Below are positions 21,928 to 34,300 of a stretch of DNA of 64,000 nt, in pieces. The stretch spans positions 132,759,170-132,823,169 of the forward strand of contig NC_068910.1 of NCBI RefSeq assembly GCF_023091745.1, in the 5' to 3' direction. Each line of letters opens with the position of its first letter. Positions within the stretch are counted from its first letter, which is position 1. Under the pieces are notes generated by a model. That model was not told the origin of the DNA, made no database searches, and saw only the letters and a list, made by a program, of their open reading frames with translations. Source of the DNA: Budorcas taxicolor (taxonomy: Eukaryota > Chordata > Mammalia > Artiodactyla > Bovidae). A program made the translations under genes and the position numbers.

Positions 21928-22733
21928 TCAGTTCAGTTCAGTTGCTCGGTTGTGTCTGACTCTTTGTGGCCCCATGGACTACAGCACGCCAGGCTTCTGT
22001 GTCCATCACCAACTCCTGGAGCTTGCTCAAACTCATATCCATCAAGTCAGTTATGTCATCCAACCATCTCTTCCTCTGTCGGCCCCTTCTCCTCCTGCCC
22101 TCAATCTTTCCCAGCATCAGAGTCTTTTCCAATGAGTCAGTTCTTTGCATCAAGTGGCCAAAGTATTGGAGTTTCAGCTTCAACATCAGTCCTTCCAGTG
22201 AACACCCAGGACTGATTTCCTTTAGGATCCACTGGTTTGATCTCCTAGCAGTCCAAGAGACTCTCAAGAGTCTTCTCCAACACCACAGTTCAAAAGCATC
22301 AATTCTTTGACACTCAGCTTTCTTTATAGTCCAACTCTGACATCCACACATGACTACTGGAAAAACCATAGCTTTGACTAGATGGACCTTTGTCGGCAAA
22401 GTAATTTCTGTGCTTTTTAATGTGCTGTCTAAGGTTTGTCATAGCTTTTCTTCCAAGGAGCAAGCGTCTTTTAATTTCATGGCTACAGTCACCATCTGCA
22501 GTGATTTTGGAGCCCCCCAAATAAAGTCTGTCACTGTTTCCATTGTTTCCCCATCTATTTGCCACGAAGTGATGAGACCAGATGCCATGATCTTAGTTTT
22601 TGGAATGTTGAGTTTTAAGCCAACGTTTTCACTCTTCTCTTTCACTTTCATTAAGAGGCTCTTTAGTTCTTCTTTGCTTTATACCATAAAGGTGGTAATA
22701 TCTGAGTATCTGAGGTTATTGATATTTCTCCCA
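21928..22733 (-). mobile_element. BovB LINE 3' part
   Basis: Minus-strand BovB. The frame at 21938-22399 gives 153 residues of the BovB C-terminus (TKVHLVKAMVFPVVM through the Arg-rich GRRRRGRQ segment) to its natural stop, while the upstream part at 22314-22651 is in other frames because of indels. The YADD region is lost in the truncated or altered 5' edge. Flanking L1-like sequence lies on both sides. No clear duplication. Confidence 0.9.
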
Positions 22734-22773
22734 TCAAAACTTAAAGCTACAACAATCAAGACAGTGTAGTATT

Positions 22774-22982
22774 CAACTAGAGAGTCTGCATGCTGCAACT
22801 ACTGATCCTACATGCTCTGGAGACCACAGGCCACAACTAAAGAGCCCACACACCACAACTTCTACACCACAACTAGAGATCTGTGCACCACAGTGAAAAA
22901 TCCCATATGATTCAACAAAGATCCCCTGTGCCACAACTAAGATTTGACACAGCCAAATTAATTAACTAATTAATTTTTAAAA
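22774..22982 (+). mobile_element. CHR-type tRNA SINE
   Basis: 'agagtctgcatgctgcaact', 'cacaccacaacttctacacc' and an A/T-rich tail. Flanked by agacagtgtagtatt (22759-22773) and agacagcatagtatt (22983-22997), 13 of 15 matching, within an old L1. Confidence 0.7.
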
Positions 22983-23248
22983 AGACAGCATAGTATTGCT
23001 GAAAGGATATACACATAAACCAATGGAACAGAATAGTCAGAAACAGACCCACACATACATTCTCAATTTATTTCCAACAAAGATACAAAGGCAATTCAAG
23101 AGGGAAAGGATAATCTTTTAACAACAGTGTTGGAGTAATTGGATGTCTGTATGCAAAAAAGAACCTTTATCTATACCTTACACCATGTGAAAAAAAAACT
23201 CAAAATGAATTAGACCTAAATGTAAAACCTAAAACTATAAACATCTTA

Positions 23249-23321
23249 TTTTTTTTAATTTTTTAAATTTTACTTTATTTTACTTTACAGTACTGTATTG
23301 GTTTTGCCATACATCAACATG
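23249..23321 (-). mobile_element. Very short L1 3' end (73 bp)
   Basis: T-rich left side then 'tactttacagtactgtattg' and 'gttttgccatacatcaacat', the reverse complement of the end of the ruminant L1 copy at 25750-25800. Flanked by catctta at 23242-23248 and 23322-23328. An extreme 5' truncation. Confidence 0.75.
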
Positions 23322-23900
23322 CATCTTAAAGAAAGCATTGGAGATACTTTTTTTTCTTTTTTCTGTACCACCTAGCAATCCCTTCCTAGATTTTCATTTC
23401 ACTTGCGTAAATATCTATGTTGACATAAAAATATGTACACAAATACTCACAGTGAATTATTCATTATCACCCCACACTGGAAACAGCCCAAATATCCCTT
23501 GACTGGCAAATAGAGAACACATACAATGACATAACACTTAGCAGCAAAAAGGAATGACTTACTGGTATACCCAACAACATAGATAACTCTCCAAGACACT
23601 GCACTAAATGAAAGAAGATACACTTAAAATGCCACATACCATAAGACCTTCTGAGAGAGGTACAGTCACAGGTACAGAAATCAGATCAGAGGTTACTACT
23701 TAAGGTCTTCAGGTGGTAGAAGAGTTGACCAGGAAAGTGCACAAGGCAATTTTTAGAAGTGAGGGAAATATTCTGTATCTTGATTATGGCAATACTTACA
23801 TGACTATGTTTGTCAAAATGCAAAGTTGTACACTAAAATAACTGAATTTTACTATATGAAAAAATAGAAAAATTTAGAAAAATCATACTTTGGTTTTTCT

Positions 23901-24428
23901 AATGTGAAAAAAAGTTTTAAAAAAGATTCCATAAGGTGCAACATTGGAAAGAAAAGTTATTGTATAACTAAAACAATGCCTACCACTTGTCAAGCAATGG
24001 AATCAAAAGGCAATAGAAACTGCTACATTTATCAAAATAAATCATAGTTTTCAAAGCTGGTGCTACTAATTCATGTGCAACATGTGATGAGTTGGGTACT
24101 AAATAATAATTTTTTCAAAGCTTCCAGTTAACTTTCAGAAAAAGACATTTAACTTTTAGCAATGTTATTTTCTTATAGAAAAACCAGAATTAAAAATATA
24201 ACCTAAAGGAAATGTAGATAAAACCCTGGTATACTTTAATATTCCTCAGAATTATTCTGTTGATCCTAAACGGGCTGAAGATGTCAGCCCACACACAAAT
24301 TGTGGGCACACACAAAATCAGCCAAGTAAAGCAGAAAGTTAATAGTTCTATCTCACATGACCATAAATGTTAAAAAAAAAAAAAGAAATCCAATAAAGCA
24401 TTAGAAAATCAAAGTCAAAAGGTGTTTT
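23901..24428. other. A-rich unassigned sequence
   Basis: A/T-rich, no gene. The 24360-24428 part may belong to an old L1 that resumes after 25831. Confidence 0.35.
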
Positions 24429-24445
24429 AAAAAAACTATATATCA

Positions 24446-25813
24446 AACAAGTGGTGCTGGGAAAACTGGTCAACCACTTCTAAAAGAATGAAACTAGAAC
24501 ACTTTCTAACACCATAGACAAAAATAAACTCAAAATGGATTAAAGATCTAAACGTAAGACCAGAAACTATAAAACTCCTAGAGGAGAACATAGGCAAAAC
24601 ACTCTCCGACATACATCACAGCAGGATCCTCTATGATCCACCTCCCAGAATACTGGAAATAAAAGCAAAAATAAACAAATGGAATCTAATTAAAATTAAA
24701 AGCTTCTGCACAACAAAGGAAACTATAAGCAAGGTGAAAAGACAGCCTTCAGAATGGCAGAAAATAATAGCAAATGAAGCAATTGACAAACAACTAATCT
24801 CAAAAATATACAAACAACTCCTGCAGCTCAATTCCAGAAAAATAAATGACCCAATCAAAAAATGGGCCAAAGAACTAAATGGACATTTCTCCAAAGAAGA
24901 CATACAGATGGCTAACAAACACATGAAAAGATGCTCAACATCACTCATTATCAGAGAAACGCAAATCAAAACCACAATGAGGTACCATTTCACACCAGTC
25001 AGAATGGCTGCTATCCAAAAGTCCACAAGCAATAAATGCTGGAGAGGGTGTGGAGAAAAGGGAACCCTCTTGCACTGTTGGTGGGAATGCAAACTAGTAC
25101 AGCCACTGTGGAGAACAGTGTGGAGATTCCTTTAAAAATTGCAAATAGAACTGCCTTATGACCCAGCAATCCCACTGCTGGGCATACACACCGAGGAAAT
25201 CAGAATTGAAAGAGACACGTGTACCCCAATGTTCATCGCAGCACTGTTTATAATAGCCAGGACATGGAAACAACCTAGATGTCCGTCAGTAGATGAATGG
25301 ATAAGAAAGCTGTGGTACATATACACAATGGAGTATTACTCAGCCATTAAAAAGAATATATTTGAATCAGTTCTAATGAGGTGGATGAAACTGGAGCCTA
25401 TTATACAGAGTGAAGTAAGCCAGAAAGAAAAACACCAATACAGTATACTAACACATATATATGGAATTTAGAAAGATGGTAATGATGACCCTGTATGCGA
25501 GACAACAAAAGAGACACAGATGTGTAGAACAGACTTTTGGACTCTGTGGGAGAGGGAGAGGGTGGGATGATTTGGGAGAATGGTATTGAAACATGTATAC
25601 TATCATGTAAGAAATGAATTGCCAGTCTATGTTTGATACAGGATACAGGATGCTTGGGGCTGGTGCACGGGGATGATCCAGAGAGATGATACGGGGTGGG
25701 AGGTGGGAGGGGGGTTCATGATTGGGAACTCATGTATACCCGTGGTGGATTCATGTCAATGTATGGCAAAACCCATACAGTATTGTAAAGTAAAATAAAG
25801 TAAAAAAAAAAAA
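24446..25813 (+). mobile_element. L1, 5'-truncated, with 17-bp TSD
   Basis: A 1.37-kb 3' end of the same L1 family as the full-length copy at 50928-58704. The ORF2 C-terminal part is readable but dead: a TAG after '..HFLTP' near 24520 and a TAA at 25133-25135 (AAA in the full-length copy) split it into frames 24734-25135 and 25139-25471, which are in phase. The zinc-knuckle-like CxxxC...H....C segment is intact. Poly(A) runs up to about 25820 and the duplication aaaaaaactatatatca lies at 24429-24445 and about 25814-25830. The site tttt/aaaa fits the L1 endonuclease. Confidence 0.95.
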
Positions 25814-25830
25814 AAAAAAACTATATATCA

Positions 25831-26446
25831 TGACAAAGTATTTACCAAAGAATTTATCTTAAGAATTCAAGGATGGCTCAACATTAAAAAATCATGAGCA
25901 CAGATGATCAAAAATAGCATTTTATCTTGAAGTCTTGTATAACTCTGATAGAAAAACACAATTCAGAAGGATCTGAATACTTTTATGATACTAATTATGA
26001 TAATACTGAAGAAAGACAGTATGATTAAAACCACATTGAAACTTTGTCTAAAGTTGTATATACTAAAGGAAGTGTTTTTGCCCCAAGAATCTAGAAAGTG
26101 ATATAAATCTTATAGCTTACAGTAACTTGAAATCAAGAAAATATGAGAATGTTATCTCTTTTCATTATACAACTATTACCTTTTTTTTTCTCTTCAACTA
26201 GCTGAATTGGTTTCTGCTAATTTTGAAGACTCCTTCCTAATACACAAATCAAAGAAATAATTACCTAGTAAAAAAGCATTGAAGATTGATTCTCAATTCT
26301 GGCTGACACCGTAAACACCTGGGGAGCTCTGTTAAAACAGAGATTCCCTGACCCCACCCAAGTCTAGGCTAGGGACTGGGAGGCATGGTTTATTTTGCCA
26401 ACAAGGCTCCCAAAGGAATTTTGTTATTAGTGGGTTCTGAAAGACT
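25831..26446. other. Unassigned, L1-like at left
   Basis: 25855-25900 ('cttaagaattcaaggatggc') is L1 ORF2-like. The rest is AT-rich with no gene. Confidence 0.35.
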
Positions 26447-27667
26447 GCTTCAGCAATATGTGAACCTTGAACTTCCAGATGTTCAAGCTGGTTTTAGAAA
26501 AGTCAGAGGAACCAGAGATCAAATTGCCAACATCCGCTGGATCATCGAAAAAGTAAGAGAGTTCCAGAAAAACATCTATTTCTGCTTTATTGACTATGCC
26601 AAAGCCTTTGACTGTGTGGATCATTATAAACTGTGGAAAATTCTGAAAGAGATGGGAATACCAGACCACCTGACCTGCCTCTTGAGAAACCTGTATGCAG
26701 GTCAGGACGCAACAGTTACAACTGGACATGGAACAACAGACTGGTTCCGAATAGGAAAAGAAGTACATCAAGGCTGTATATTGTCCCCCTGCTTATTTAA
26801 CTTATATGCAGAGTACATCATGAGAAACGCTGGGCTGGAGGAAGCACAAGCTGGAATCAAGATTGCCCGGAGAAATATCAATAACCTCAGATACGCAGAT
26901 GACACCACCCTTATGGCAGAAAGTGAAGAACTAAAGAGACTTTTGATGAAAGTGAAAGAGGAGAGTGAAAAAGTTGGCTTAAAGCTCAACATTCAGAAAA
27001 CGAAGATCATGGCATCTGGTCCCATCAATTCATGGCAAATAGATGGGGAAACAATGGAAACAGTGTCAGACTTTATTTTTTTGGGCTCCAAAATCACTGC
27101 AGATGGTGACTGCAGCCATGAAATTAAAAGACGCTTACTCCTTGGAAGGAAAGTTATGACCAACCTAGACAGCATATTCAAAAGCAGAGACATTACTTTG
27201 CCAACAAAGGTCTGTCTAGTCAAGACTATGGTTTTTCCAGTGGTCATGTATGGATGTGAGAGTTGGACTATAAAGAAAGCTGAGCACTGAAGAATTGATG
27301 CTTTTAAACTGTGGAGAAGACTCTTGAGAGTCCCTTGGACTACAAGGAGATCCAACCAGTCCATCCTAAAGGAGATCAGTCCTGGGTGTTCATTGGAAGG
27401 ACTGATGTTGAAGCTGAAACTCCAATACTTTGGCCACCTGATGCAAAGAGGTGACTCATTTGAAAAGACCTTGATGCTGGGAAAGATTGAGGGCAGGAGG
27501 AGAAGGGGACGTCAGAGGATGAGATGGTTAGATGGCATCACCGACTAGATGGACGTGTGTTTGGGTGGACTCTGGGAGTTGGTGATGGACAGGGAGACCT
27601 GGCGTGCTGTAGTTCATGGGGTCGCAAAGAGTTGGACATGACTGAGCAACTGAACTGAACTGAACTC
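26447..27667 (+). mobile_element. BovB LINE, 5'-truncated, long open RT frame
   Basis: Starts in the RT at 'gcttcagcaatatgtgaacc' and ends in 'gaactgaactgaact'. A 7-bp repeat aaagact (26440-26446, 27668-27674) flanks it. The frame 26385-27290 (301 aa, beginning upstream of the element) carries FIDYAKAFDCVDH and NNLRYADDTT, both catalytic boxes intact, and ends at a TGA where related copies have an Arg codon (CGA), a CpG-decay change. An indel of about 7-8 nt lies near 27310. No endonuclease domain. Confidence 0.93.
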
Positions 27668-27674
27668 AAAGACT

Positions 27675-28360
27675 ACTATTAGGAAATAAAAGCTTTAGGC
27701 ATGTCTTCCCGTTGAAATTTTTTCAAGGTAGTTGTAGATATAAAAAAATTTAGCATAAATAAAACTAAACATGTAAACTTTTCAAAATAATGTATGACTT
27801 GTCAACATCAAAAGAATTTACAGGGACCAATTCAAGGTTCATACAGAAGTTCAAATGAGGAAGAGAACTTGAAGCTGAGGTGAAGCTCAGGAGGTCAAAG
27901 GCAGTCTCCATTTGGGGACAGTGTCTGACGTGTATTAGGAACTTAATCATTCCTTGAACAAATATTTAAGGATAGAAGAACTTGTCAATCAAAGAGGAAA
28001 GTGAAGAATATTCCAGGAGAGGATAAGCTCACATAGGCAGAGAGACAGGAAAGTGCACACTGGGTTTAGGGACAATAAGTTAACGAGTTCCATTGCCTTG
28101 GAGGTCAGATTACAGAGGCCCTTGCACTTCAGGTTAAGGGTGTCTTGTGAGAAGCAGGGAGCCACAGAGGGTTTCTAAAGGTGGAGTGACACAGCCAGAT
28201 TGGGCTTTAAGATTAACAAAGCAGTCAAGTGTAAAATGTATTTGAGCCACAGTTAATAGTCCAAGTGTGAGCTAGTGACGGTCTGGTCACGAGCAATAGC
28301 AATATGAAAGTAACACCCAGGGATTCTCTCTGCCTGGGATAACCAGTAGAGGGTGGAACC
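27675..28360. other. Unassigned, possibly ancient repeat
   Basis: 27960-28360 ('gaagcagggagccacagagg', 'ggagtgacacagccagattg') has the word order of an ancient mammalian repeat family I cannot name. No gene is seen. Confidence 0.3.
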
Positions 28361-29630
28361 ACAGGAGGAAGGGCTGAGCAGCAGTGGTCATCTGCAACCA
28401 GCTTGTGCCTGAGGTGGCTGCACGGTCACAACAAAAAGCCTGAACTCTCTAAAACACTTCAGTAGAAATGCTGTGGGGTAAAATCAGTAGTATCTACATT
28501 AACCGTCTCATGCCCAGCATGAGGCCCTACTGTGAACGTGAAGACGAGCTTCCGTAGTACTCAGAGGCAAGTTACAGGTACACTGAAACAGCCTGTCATC
28601 TTCTCCTGAACATGTCCACTTCCACAGCGTTACCAACCAAGTGATTATGGAAATGTTGACGCTACAACAAAGTTGTGGAATGAGAACTTAACCTGAATAA
28701 GGGGGAACGGTAGGAACAGGTCCATTTTAGGCATGTTCTCTGAATGGGCTGAGTACTCGACAAGAAACACGCACAGAGTTCAGGAGAAAAATAGAACAGT
28801 TATGCCTAACCAGAAAGAAGACATTTTGGAGAAGTGAGGCAAATGGGGGGAAAGTACCTTCTCCTGGAGCAGCAGAGGGGAGATGCCTGAAGATCTTTCT
28901 TGAACACTCCAACTCACCCACCAGCCAGGCCTTAAACACAGACGACCAGGCACCATGGCGTGTCAGATACTGACTACTTACTGGACTAAGAGCAAGGACG
29001 TGGAGATAAACCACAGCCTTTGCCCTCAGGAGCTCGTGGCCTAGTATGACACCACACCTTATGACTCCATCGCGAGGAAAGGTTAGCAAGCACTTGCTCA
29101 TCTGCCCACAGGTTCCTCAGGCAAGCAGAGAAAAGGTCCCCTGTCCAGTAAAATATGTGTTTGCAGAGATGTGGACAGCACTGAAGCTGTGCCACACAGC
29201 TCCAAGCCACAGCCTCTTCCTGGTTTTTCACATAGCCTCCACCTAGTCCATCCTGGGCAAAGAAGAGTCTTTCCTTCCAGGGTCAGTGGAGACTGGCAAG
29301 AGCTTCCATGTTCAGCTCATGGGGTGAAAGTTCCTGTGAAGGGTGGTGCCTTCCAGAGCCAAGGCAGATCCAGAATACAGTGTCAGCCCCAGGTGTCAAC
29401 TCTGGGTACTGGGTGGGATGGGGGCTGGGATTTCAGGGGTAAGGGAGAGCTGCATGGGCAGACACAAGGTACTCTGGGGCCCTGGCAGCAGGCATATGGC
29501 AGTGGTGACAGAGTCAGGCCAGATAAGGAAGGAACCTGCTTCCCAGGGCACTCTCAGACTAAAGGAGACAGCCTTCAAAGACCCTGGGGAACCAGAAGGA
29601 CAGATGAGAGAACCAATTTGCATCCATTTC
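28361..29630. other. Unique-looking sequence
   Basis: Low in young repeats. About 28950-29040 looks like a reversed L2 3' end ('cctcaggagctcgtggccta' on plus). Frames at 28727-29101 and 29171-29791 have no recognisable domain. Could be intron or intergenic. Confidence 0.4.
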
Positions 29631-29816
29631 TCTGCCTGCAATGTAGAAGACCCAGGTTTGATTCCTGGCTTGAGAAGATCCTCTGGAGAAGGAAATTGCT
29701 ACCTACTCCAGTGTTTTGGCCTGGAGAATTCCATGGACAGAAGAGCTTGGCAGGCTACAGTCCATTGGGTCACAAAGTCAGGGATTACTGAGCAACTAAC
29801 ACTTTCACTTTCACTC
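29631..29816 (+). mobile_element. Bov-tA SINE, 5' shortened
   Basis: 'ctgcctgcaatgtagaagac', 'ttgattcctggcttgagaag' and 'gagcaactaacactttcact'. The tRNA head lacks its first 30 or so bases. The long frame 29171-29791 runs into it by chance. Confidence 0.88.
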
Positions 29817-30575
29817 TGGTCAAAGTCAGACCTTCCCAGCCCATCACCGTCCTCCATCAGAGTGAAGAGATAAGAACTCTGGCTGTTTTCAGCTCTGCAC
29901 CCAACGCCTTGGCCTCCTAGACTAGGGTTTCCAGCTCACTGTGATGCCGCTGGCAGGTGGGCTGACAGAACTGAAGCATGAGGGAAGAGCACTGAGCACT
30001 AGGAGCCCAAGTCTTTGTGGGATGGGCTTTCACTCTGGCTGTAGATGGGCTTCTTATAATTTCTGACCCAGGATAAAGTGAAAACAAAATTGTTCCAGGA
30101 ACATTCTGGGCAGCAGATGGAAAACTACCCCCAAATAAATCTCAGGACAAGCTGTTCTGCATGGTTGAGAGCTCACCACAGGGCCAAAGGTTCCTCACTA
30201 GGTTCTAACAAAGGAGGAGAGGAGAGCTTTTGGAGACAGGAAACAAATATTCCCACCTCCCTCTCTCCAGGCCAGTAACCACCCTCTCTCCTGCTCCCTG
30301 AGGAAAAGCTTTGAGGCCTTTCCTCATCCCATCAGCCTCTGAATTTCTTGCTACCCAAAATTCTTCTAATTGAGTCTGAACCACAGAACTAACCCCTCTT
30401 TTCTAATTACATACTGCATTCATGTTCGCTGTTTCCCCATAAAACCCAAAGTCCCGTGGGCATAGTACCTTCCTTGTATAATCCTCCACAGGGCTAGATG
30501 GAGAGGAGGCCTGTCATTCATGCTTGTTGGCTGAGGTATAGGTCATTCCATAGACCTAGGGAACACTATTCAATA
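29817..30575. other. Unique-looking sequence
   Basis: No gene or clear repeat recognised. Confidence 0.4.
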
Positions 30576-30757
30576 TACAGAATAATAGCTATTCCTTCTT
30601 TTATACCTCTTTATATTCACACATTCACTTCATTTATATAAACACCCTCACTGACGAGGAAACTGCACTCAGCCCACAGATGTTAAACACCATACCCAGG
30701 AACAGGCAGACAGTGAGTGAATAGGATGGCTCTGAGCCCAAGCTTAACTCCAAAGAG
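30576..30757 (-). repeat. MIR-like SINE
   Basis: Diverged reversed MIR ('ctgacgaggaaactgcactc', 'ggctctgagcccaagcttaa'). Confidence 0.5.
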
Positions 30758-31578
30758 TGTACTCTACCCTCATGCTCCTCTCTCTCTGAAGGGGAACTGC
30801 TGTGCAGCAGAAATATCAACCTCTGAAAACAAAGCAGATAAACAGCATCCCCGATGATGAAAGCTCAACTGCGAAGCATTTTGGCTCCTGAAAGATTATG
30901 CGAACTAACTCATACAGTCCTGCATTCACAAATTAGCATCCATCCAATCTGGGGGCCCAGAGTCAGAGGAAGCAGGTGAAAATTAAGCAGCAGATCTGAA
31001 AGGAAAGGAGATCCTTTCTTCGCCCCCTTTCTTTTGTTCTCCAGAGGGCTCTGTACTCAGGACCCAAAAGAAGAGGGGAGAGGAGAAAGGGGGACAAAAG
31101 CACCAACTGTAGGGGGAGGGGACAGCACTGGGATATTCGAGAAGCCGGATCTATATGGAAATTCCCACAGCTCCCTTGCAGGGTGTCCCTCACAAGCATT
31201 CACCCTCAGACACAAGGGACAGTGAGCAGGAGGACAGTGTGAGCCTCTGGAAGTCCAGCCTTAGCCCCACGAGCAGCAAACAGGGAGGACTTCCTCGAGG
31301 CTCTCCTCCTGCCCCAGCCCGGTTTCACAAGGGCCATGGCCCTGACAAGCAGGAGCATCTGACACGGCAGGAGGGCTACATATGCAGCCGTAGTGACAGT
31401 CCCCGAGGTCCACCCACCTTCAGGCTGTAAGAACTACAGGTACTCAACCTGCTGGCTTAAAACAAATGGAGAAGTGTGAAGCCAGAACTCAACAAAGAGA
31501 CAAGGGAATTCATCTGCGGAAGGGCACAGGCGGGCAAGGCGAATGGCTCACACAGCAGACCCCGGCCCGCACAATCAC
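30758..31578. other. Unique-looking sequence
   Basis: GC content rises to the right. Frames at 30963-31199 and 31155-31430 have no recognisable domain. May be intronic if the minus-strand unit proposed for 32.6-34.5 kb is real. Confidence 0.35.
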
Positions 31579-31603
31579 CTTCCTGTGCTTGCGGAGCAGG
31601 AGG
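31579..31603 (-). other. Possible minus-strand acceptor or micro-exon
   Basis: On the minus strand a pyrimidine-rich run (ccctcttccttccgctccct) is followed by TAG at 31606-31604, and GTGATT begins at 31578. That would bound a 25-nt exon, or mark the acceptor of a longer exon, in phase with the 77-nt candidate exon upstream. A 25-nt exon is unusual, so this is weak. Confidence 0.15.
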
Positions 31604-32622
31604 CTAAGGGAGCGGAAGGAAGAGGGCCGACGTCACATGGCACAGGAGCCTGTTCCAGTGACATCTGCATGCTCTCTGGACTCCCAGCCCCAGGCCACCA
31701 CTTGTATGCTTTCCATGCAAATGGTCCTACCTCGTGCCCTCTGGGTACACTCCCTGGGGTTCAGAGGAGAAGGACACAATAGTCAGGTTGGGAGAGGATA
31801 ACATCTTATGTTGGGAAAGTTTACTTTCTAAGGGTTTTTCTCTAAAATTCTCCACAGTTACAGAAAGGATAGGACAGGAAGCTTATAAGAATCAACAATT
31901 TCCCAATCAGAGTGTGTTGGCTTGAATTGAGGGAAGGGCAGTTAGGCTGCCAAGGGGCGCTGGTGTATATTTCCAGAACACCAAGAAGTGTTTTCAGAAA
32001 GATACTAAGAGTCCACATGTTCATTGGGTCTCTGAACCCCTACCGGGGCAGGGCTGCATTCTCAAATGGCCACCAAAGTGCCAATAAATTAACTAGTTCT
32101 GTTTCACAGACTCAGATTCATATTTTTGGGGGGGAGAGGGGGATGTGTGTGAAGCAAGAGGTCAGTCTTATAGATACTGAGGCCATGGTGATCCCAGAGC
32201 ATTCACAATCTATTCCACTGTGGCTGGGGCAGACCACCCTCCCCCTGCTACCATTAAAACCCCTCTCCCACCTTTGGCTCTGCAAGGGCCTCTCTCCTAA
32301 CCCCAGCTCCCCCCTCCTCAGTTAGTTAGATACTACACAAAATAAACCAAATACACAAATCCTTTGCCGCCTGGAGCAGTTTTCCAAGCTCATGCCGAGT
32401 AGTGCCTAAGGACCAGCATCTTTGTGCATCATGAGTGAGGGACATGAGATATGCACATCCTGGTGAAAAGGCTCTTGAGCAAGTCCCCAGGGTACCCATT
32501 ACCCAGTCCAGTAGCCAGCATCCAGCCACCCCACCCCTGTCTGCCAGGACCCAGTGCTCAGGCTCCCACCTGCTCTGGCTGAAGGTTCTTAGCCTAGTCA
32601 GGATGGAAAACAAAAGGCTCAC
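31604..32622. other. Unique-looking sequence
   Basis: No young repeats; no other exon called. Possible intron of a minus-strand transcript. Confidence 0.35.
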
Positions 32623-32699
32623 CTCACTCTGGGCATTGAGAAGGAACATTCCATACCAGCCCAGGACACCGTGGTGCCAGCAGCGAACTTTCCACATGG
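32623..32699 (-). CDS. Candidate 77-nt host exon, product unknown
   Basis: On the minus strand a long pyrimidine-rich tract (from about 32745) ends in ACTGCAG at 32706-32700, and a strong donor GAG|GTGAGC starts at 32622. The 77 nt between begin CCATGTGG and read 25 codons from the ATG (MWKVRCWHHGVLGWYGMFLL...) to the donor in phase 0. Joined to the putative first exon ending at 34301, the ATG would have G at -3, and the upstream frame also stays open through the junction. I do not recognise the protein; a non-coding RNA exon or chance sites are possible alternatives. Confidence 0.35.
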
Positions 32700-32898
32700 C
32701 TGCAGTATGCAGGGAAGGGAAAGAGACTAAGACAGGATCACCAAAGAGAAAACGCAAGGGGGTTGAGAATTCAAGACAAAAGAAAGAGATGGAGGGGAAG
32801 AGGGAAATAAAGTGAGGAGAAAACAAAACTATTTTACTACAACCTGAGATGCCTTTTAGGCAACCAGTAAGGTTACCAGAAGCACCTACCATTCCCCC
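32700..32898. other. Unique sequence, possible intron
   Basis: Contains the pyrimidine tract (minus strand) of the candidate acceptor at 32700. Nothing else is seen. Confidence 0.35.
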
Positions 32899-33107
32899 TG
32901 TGCTTAGTCACTCAGTTGTGTCTGACTCTCTGTGACCCCATGGACTGTAGCCCACCAGGCTCCTCTGTCTATGGGGATTCTCCAGGCAAGAATACTGGAG
33001 TGGGTTGTCATGCCCTTCTCCAGGGGATCTTCCCAACCCAGGGATCCGAACCCAAGTGTCCTGCTTTGCAAGCAGATTCTTTACCCTCTGAGCCACCAGG
33101 GAAGCCC
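32899..33107 (-). mobile_element. Bov-tA SINE
   Basis: Complete minus-strand Bov-tA flanked by ttccccc (32892-32898, 33108-33114). It lies in the presumed first intron of the minus-strand unit. Confidence 0.93.
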
Positions 33108-33889
33108 TTCCCCCAGAGACTTTGTTGGGTCTGTGGATCCCCCACTCTTTAAAGGGTGAGGGGTCCCCTAAACAGTCCTCTCAAACCCACCATTTACAAA
33201 TAACTTACTGACCAGCTGTGCATTTTGACAAACGACTGCACTAAAACAGGGAGGAACCCACAGCCCCAGGTGGAAAGGGGACACAGCACTGGTCAGGCTG
33301 TGGGTGGCAAGTGGGGATTTCACATACTCTGCTCTTTGCACTCAGGGAGAGGAGGGATGGTAGAAACCAGTGGCCTGAGGCCTGGTACTATTCCCACTGC
33401 CTGGGTGTGCCCCCACTTCCCCCCAGCTTCTTCCATTGCAATGGTTATTTTTACCCTTGCTAGGCAGCAAAGGCACTGGGTCTTTCTACTTCAGGTTATC
33501 TAGAGGATGTGCCCTCCTCACCCCCCAACAACAACAAATGCTTGAAAAACTCTCCCCGCCAGCTATCTTCACATCTGCAACACCACTCCTAGAAGTTCAG
33601 TCCTTTGGGTCTTGAGGAGTGTAAGCAGCCACAAGTTCCATGGAGGAGTTCTGCCTTAACCACTGACAGCTAACACCTGGGAATTAGTTTAGCCTAAACT
33701 TTCCAACCGCAATGATCTGAGAACAAGAGTCTTTCAACCATAAAACTCGTTGAAGACAAGCAGGCAGAGCAGCAGGCGAGGGGCTTGAGTGAGGAGCAGG
33801 GAGGGAGAGAAGGACTGCAACGCCTGGCGCCCCAATTTTGTCTGGGACCCCAGAGCTGAACCCATTGCCCTATCTTCCAGGGCTGCATT
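33108..33889. other. Unique sequence
   Basis: No young repeat; no exon called. GC content climbs towards the CpG-rich block. Confidence 0.4.
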
Positions 33890-34300
33890 TAGACAGGGAA
33901 GACTTTCACGTGGCACCCCCGCCCCGCAGCTGTCGTTCCCCAGTCATCCTGCAGGGCGCTGGGGAGCTGGGAGAAGAGCCCACCTTTCTTTCTTGCAGGC
34001 TAGCGGCGATTTGCACCACTCAAATCAAAGGTATCCCTTTCGGATGACGCCTACAGAGACAACGACGTCACTGTCCCCAGGCACCTCACCTTCCAAAAGA
34101 AAACCGAGGCTGCTTGGAAGTGCTGGGTCGCCCCCTTATGCGTCCTCCCGCCCGACTCCTCGCAGCACGCAGGAACCCATCTCCAACAGTGGAGCATGGA
34201 GCAAGCTCCCGATACAGGGTCCCGACCCCGCGACCCCCGCCTTCGGGGAGTTACTCCCAGGGGCCGCGCCGGGACAAAAGCGTGGGGCGGGCTCACTCAC

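Larger units (their letters stand above)
22734..23900 (+). mobile_element. Old L1 with nested SINE and L1 tail
   Basis: Decayed plus-strand L1: ORF2 3' words ('aatggaacagaatagtcaga', 'tacaccatgtgaaaaaaaaa') then a 3'-UTR-like part ending near 23880 ('aagttgtacactaaaataac'). It is broken by two insertions, at 22774-22982 and 23249-23321, both with duplications. Confidence 0.6.

Noticed and set aside
28979..29040. Perfect GTAAGT donor on the minus strand near 28985
   Set aside because: Surrounding sequence looks like a reversed L2 3' end and no convincing acceptor was found.
29171..29791. 206-aa plus frame
   Set aside because: Half unique, half Bov-tA; no domain or splice support.
32326..32892. 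188-aa minus frame as a single-exon gene
   Set aside because: Internal splice acceptor and donor signals fit better with only 77 nt being exonic; the rest has intron-like pyrimidine tracts.
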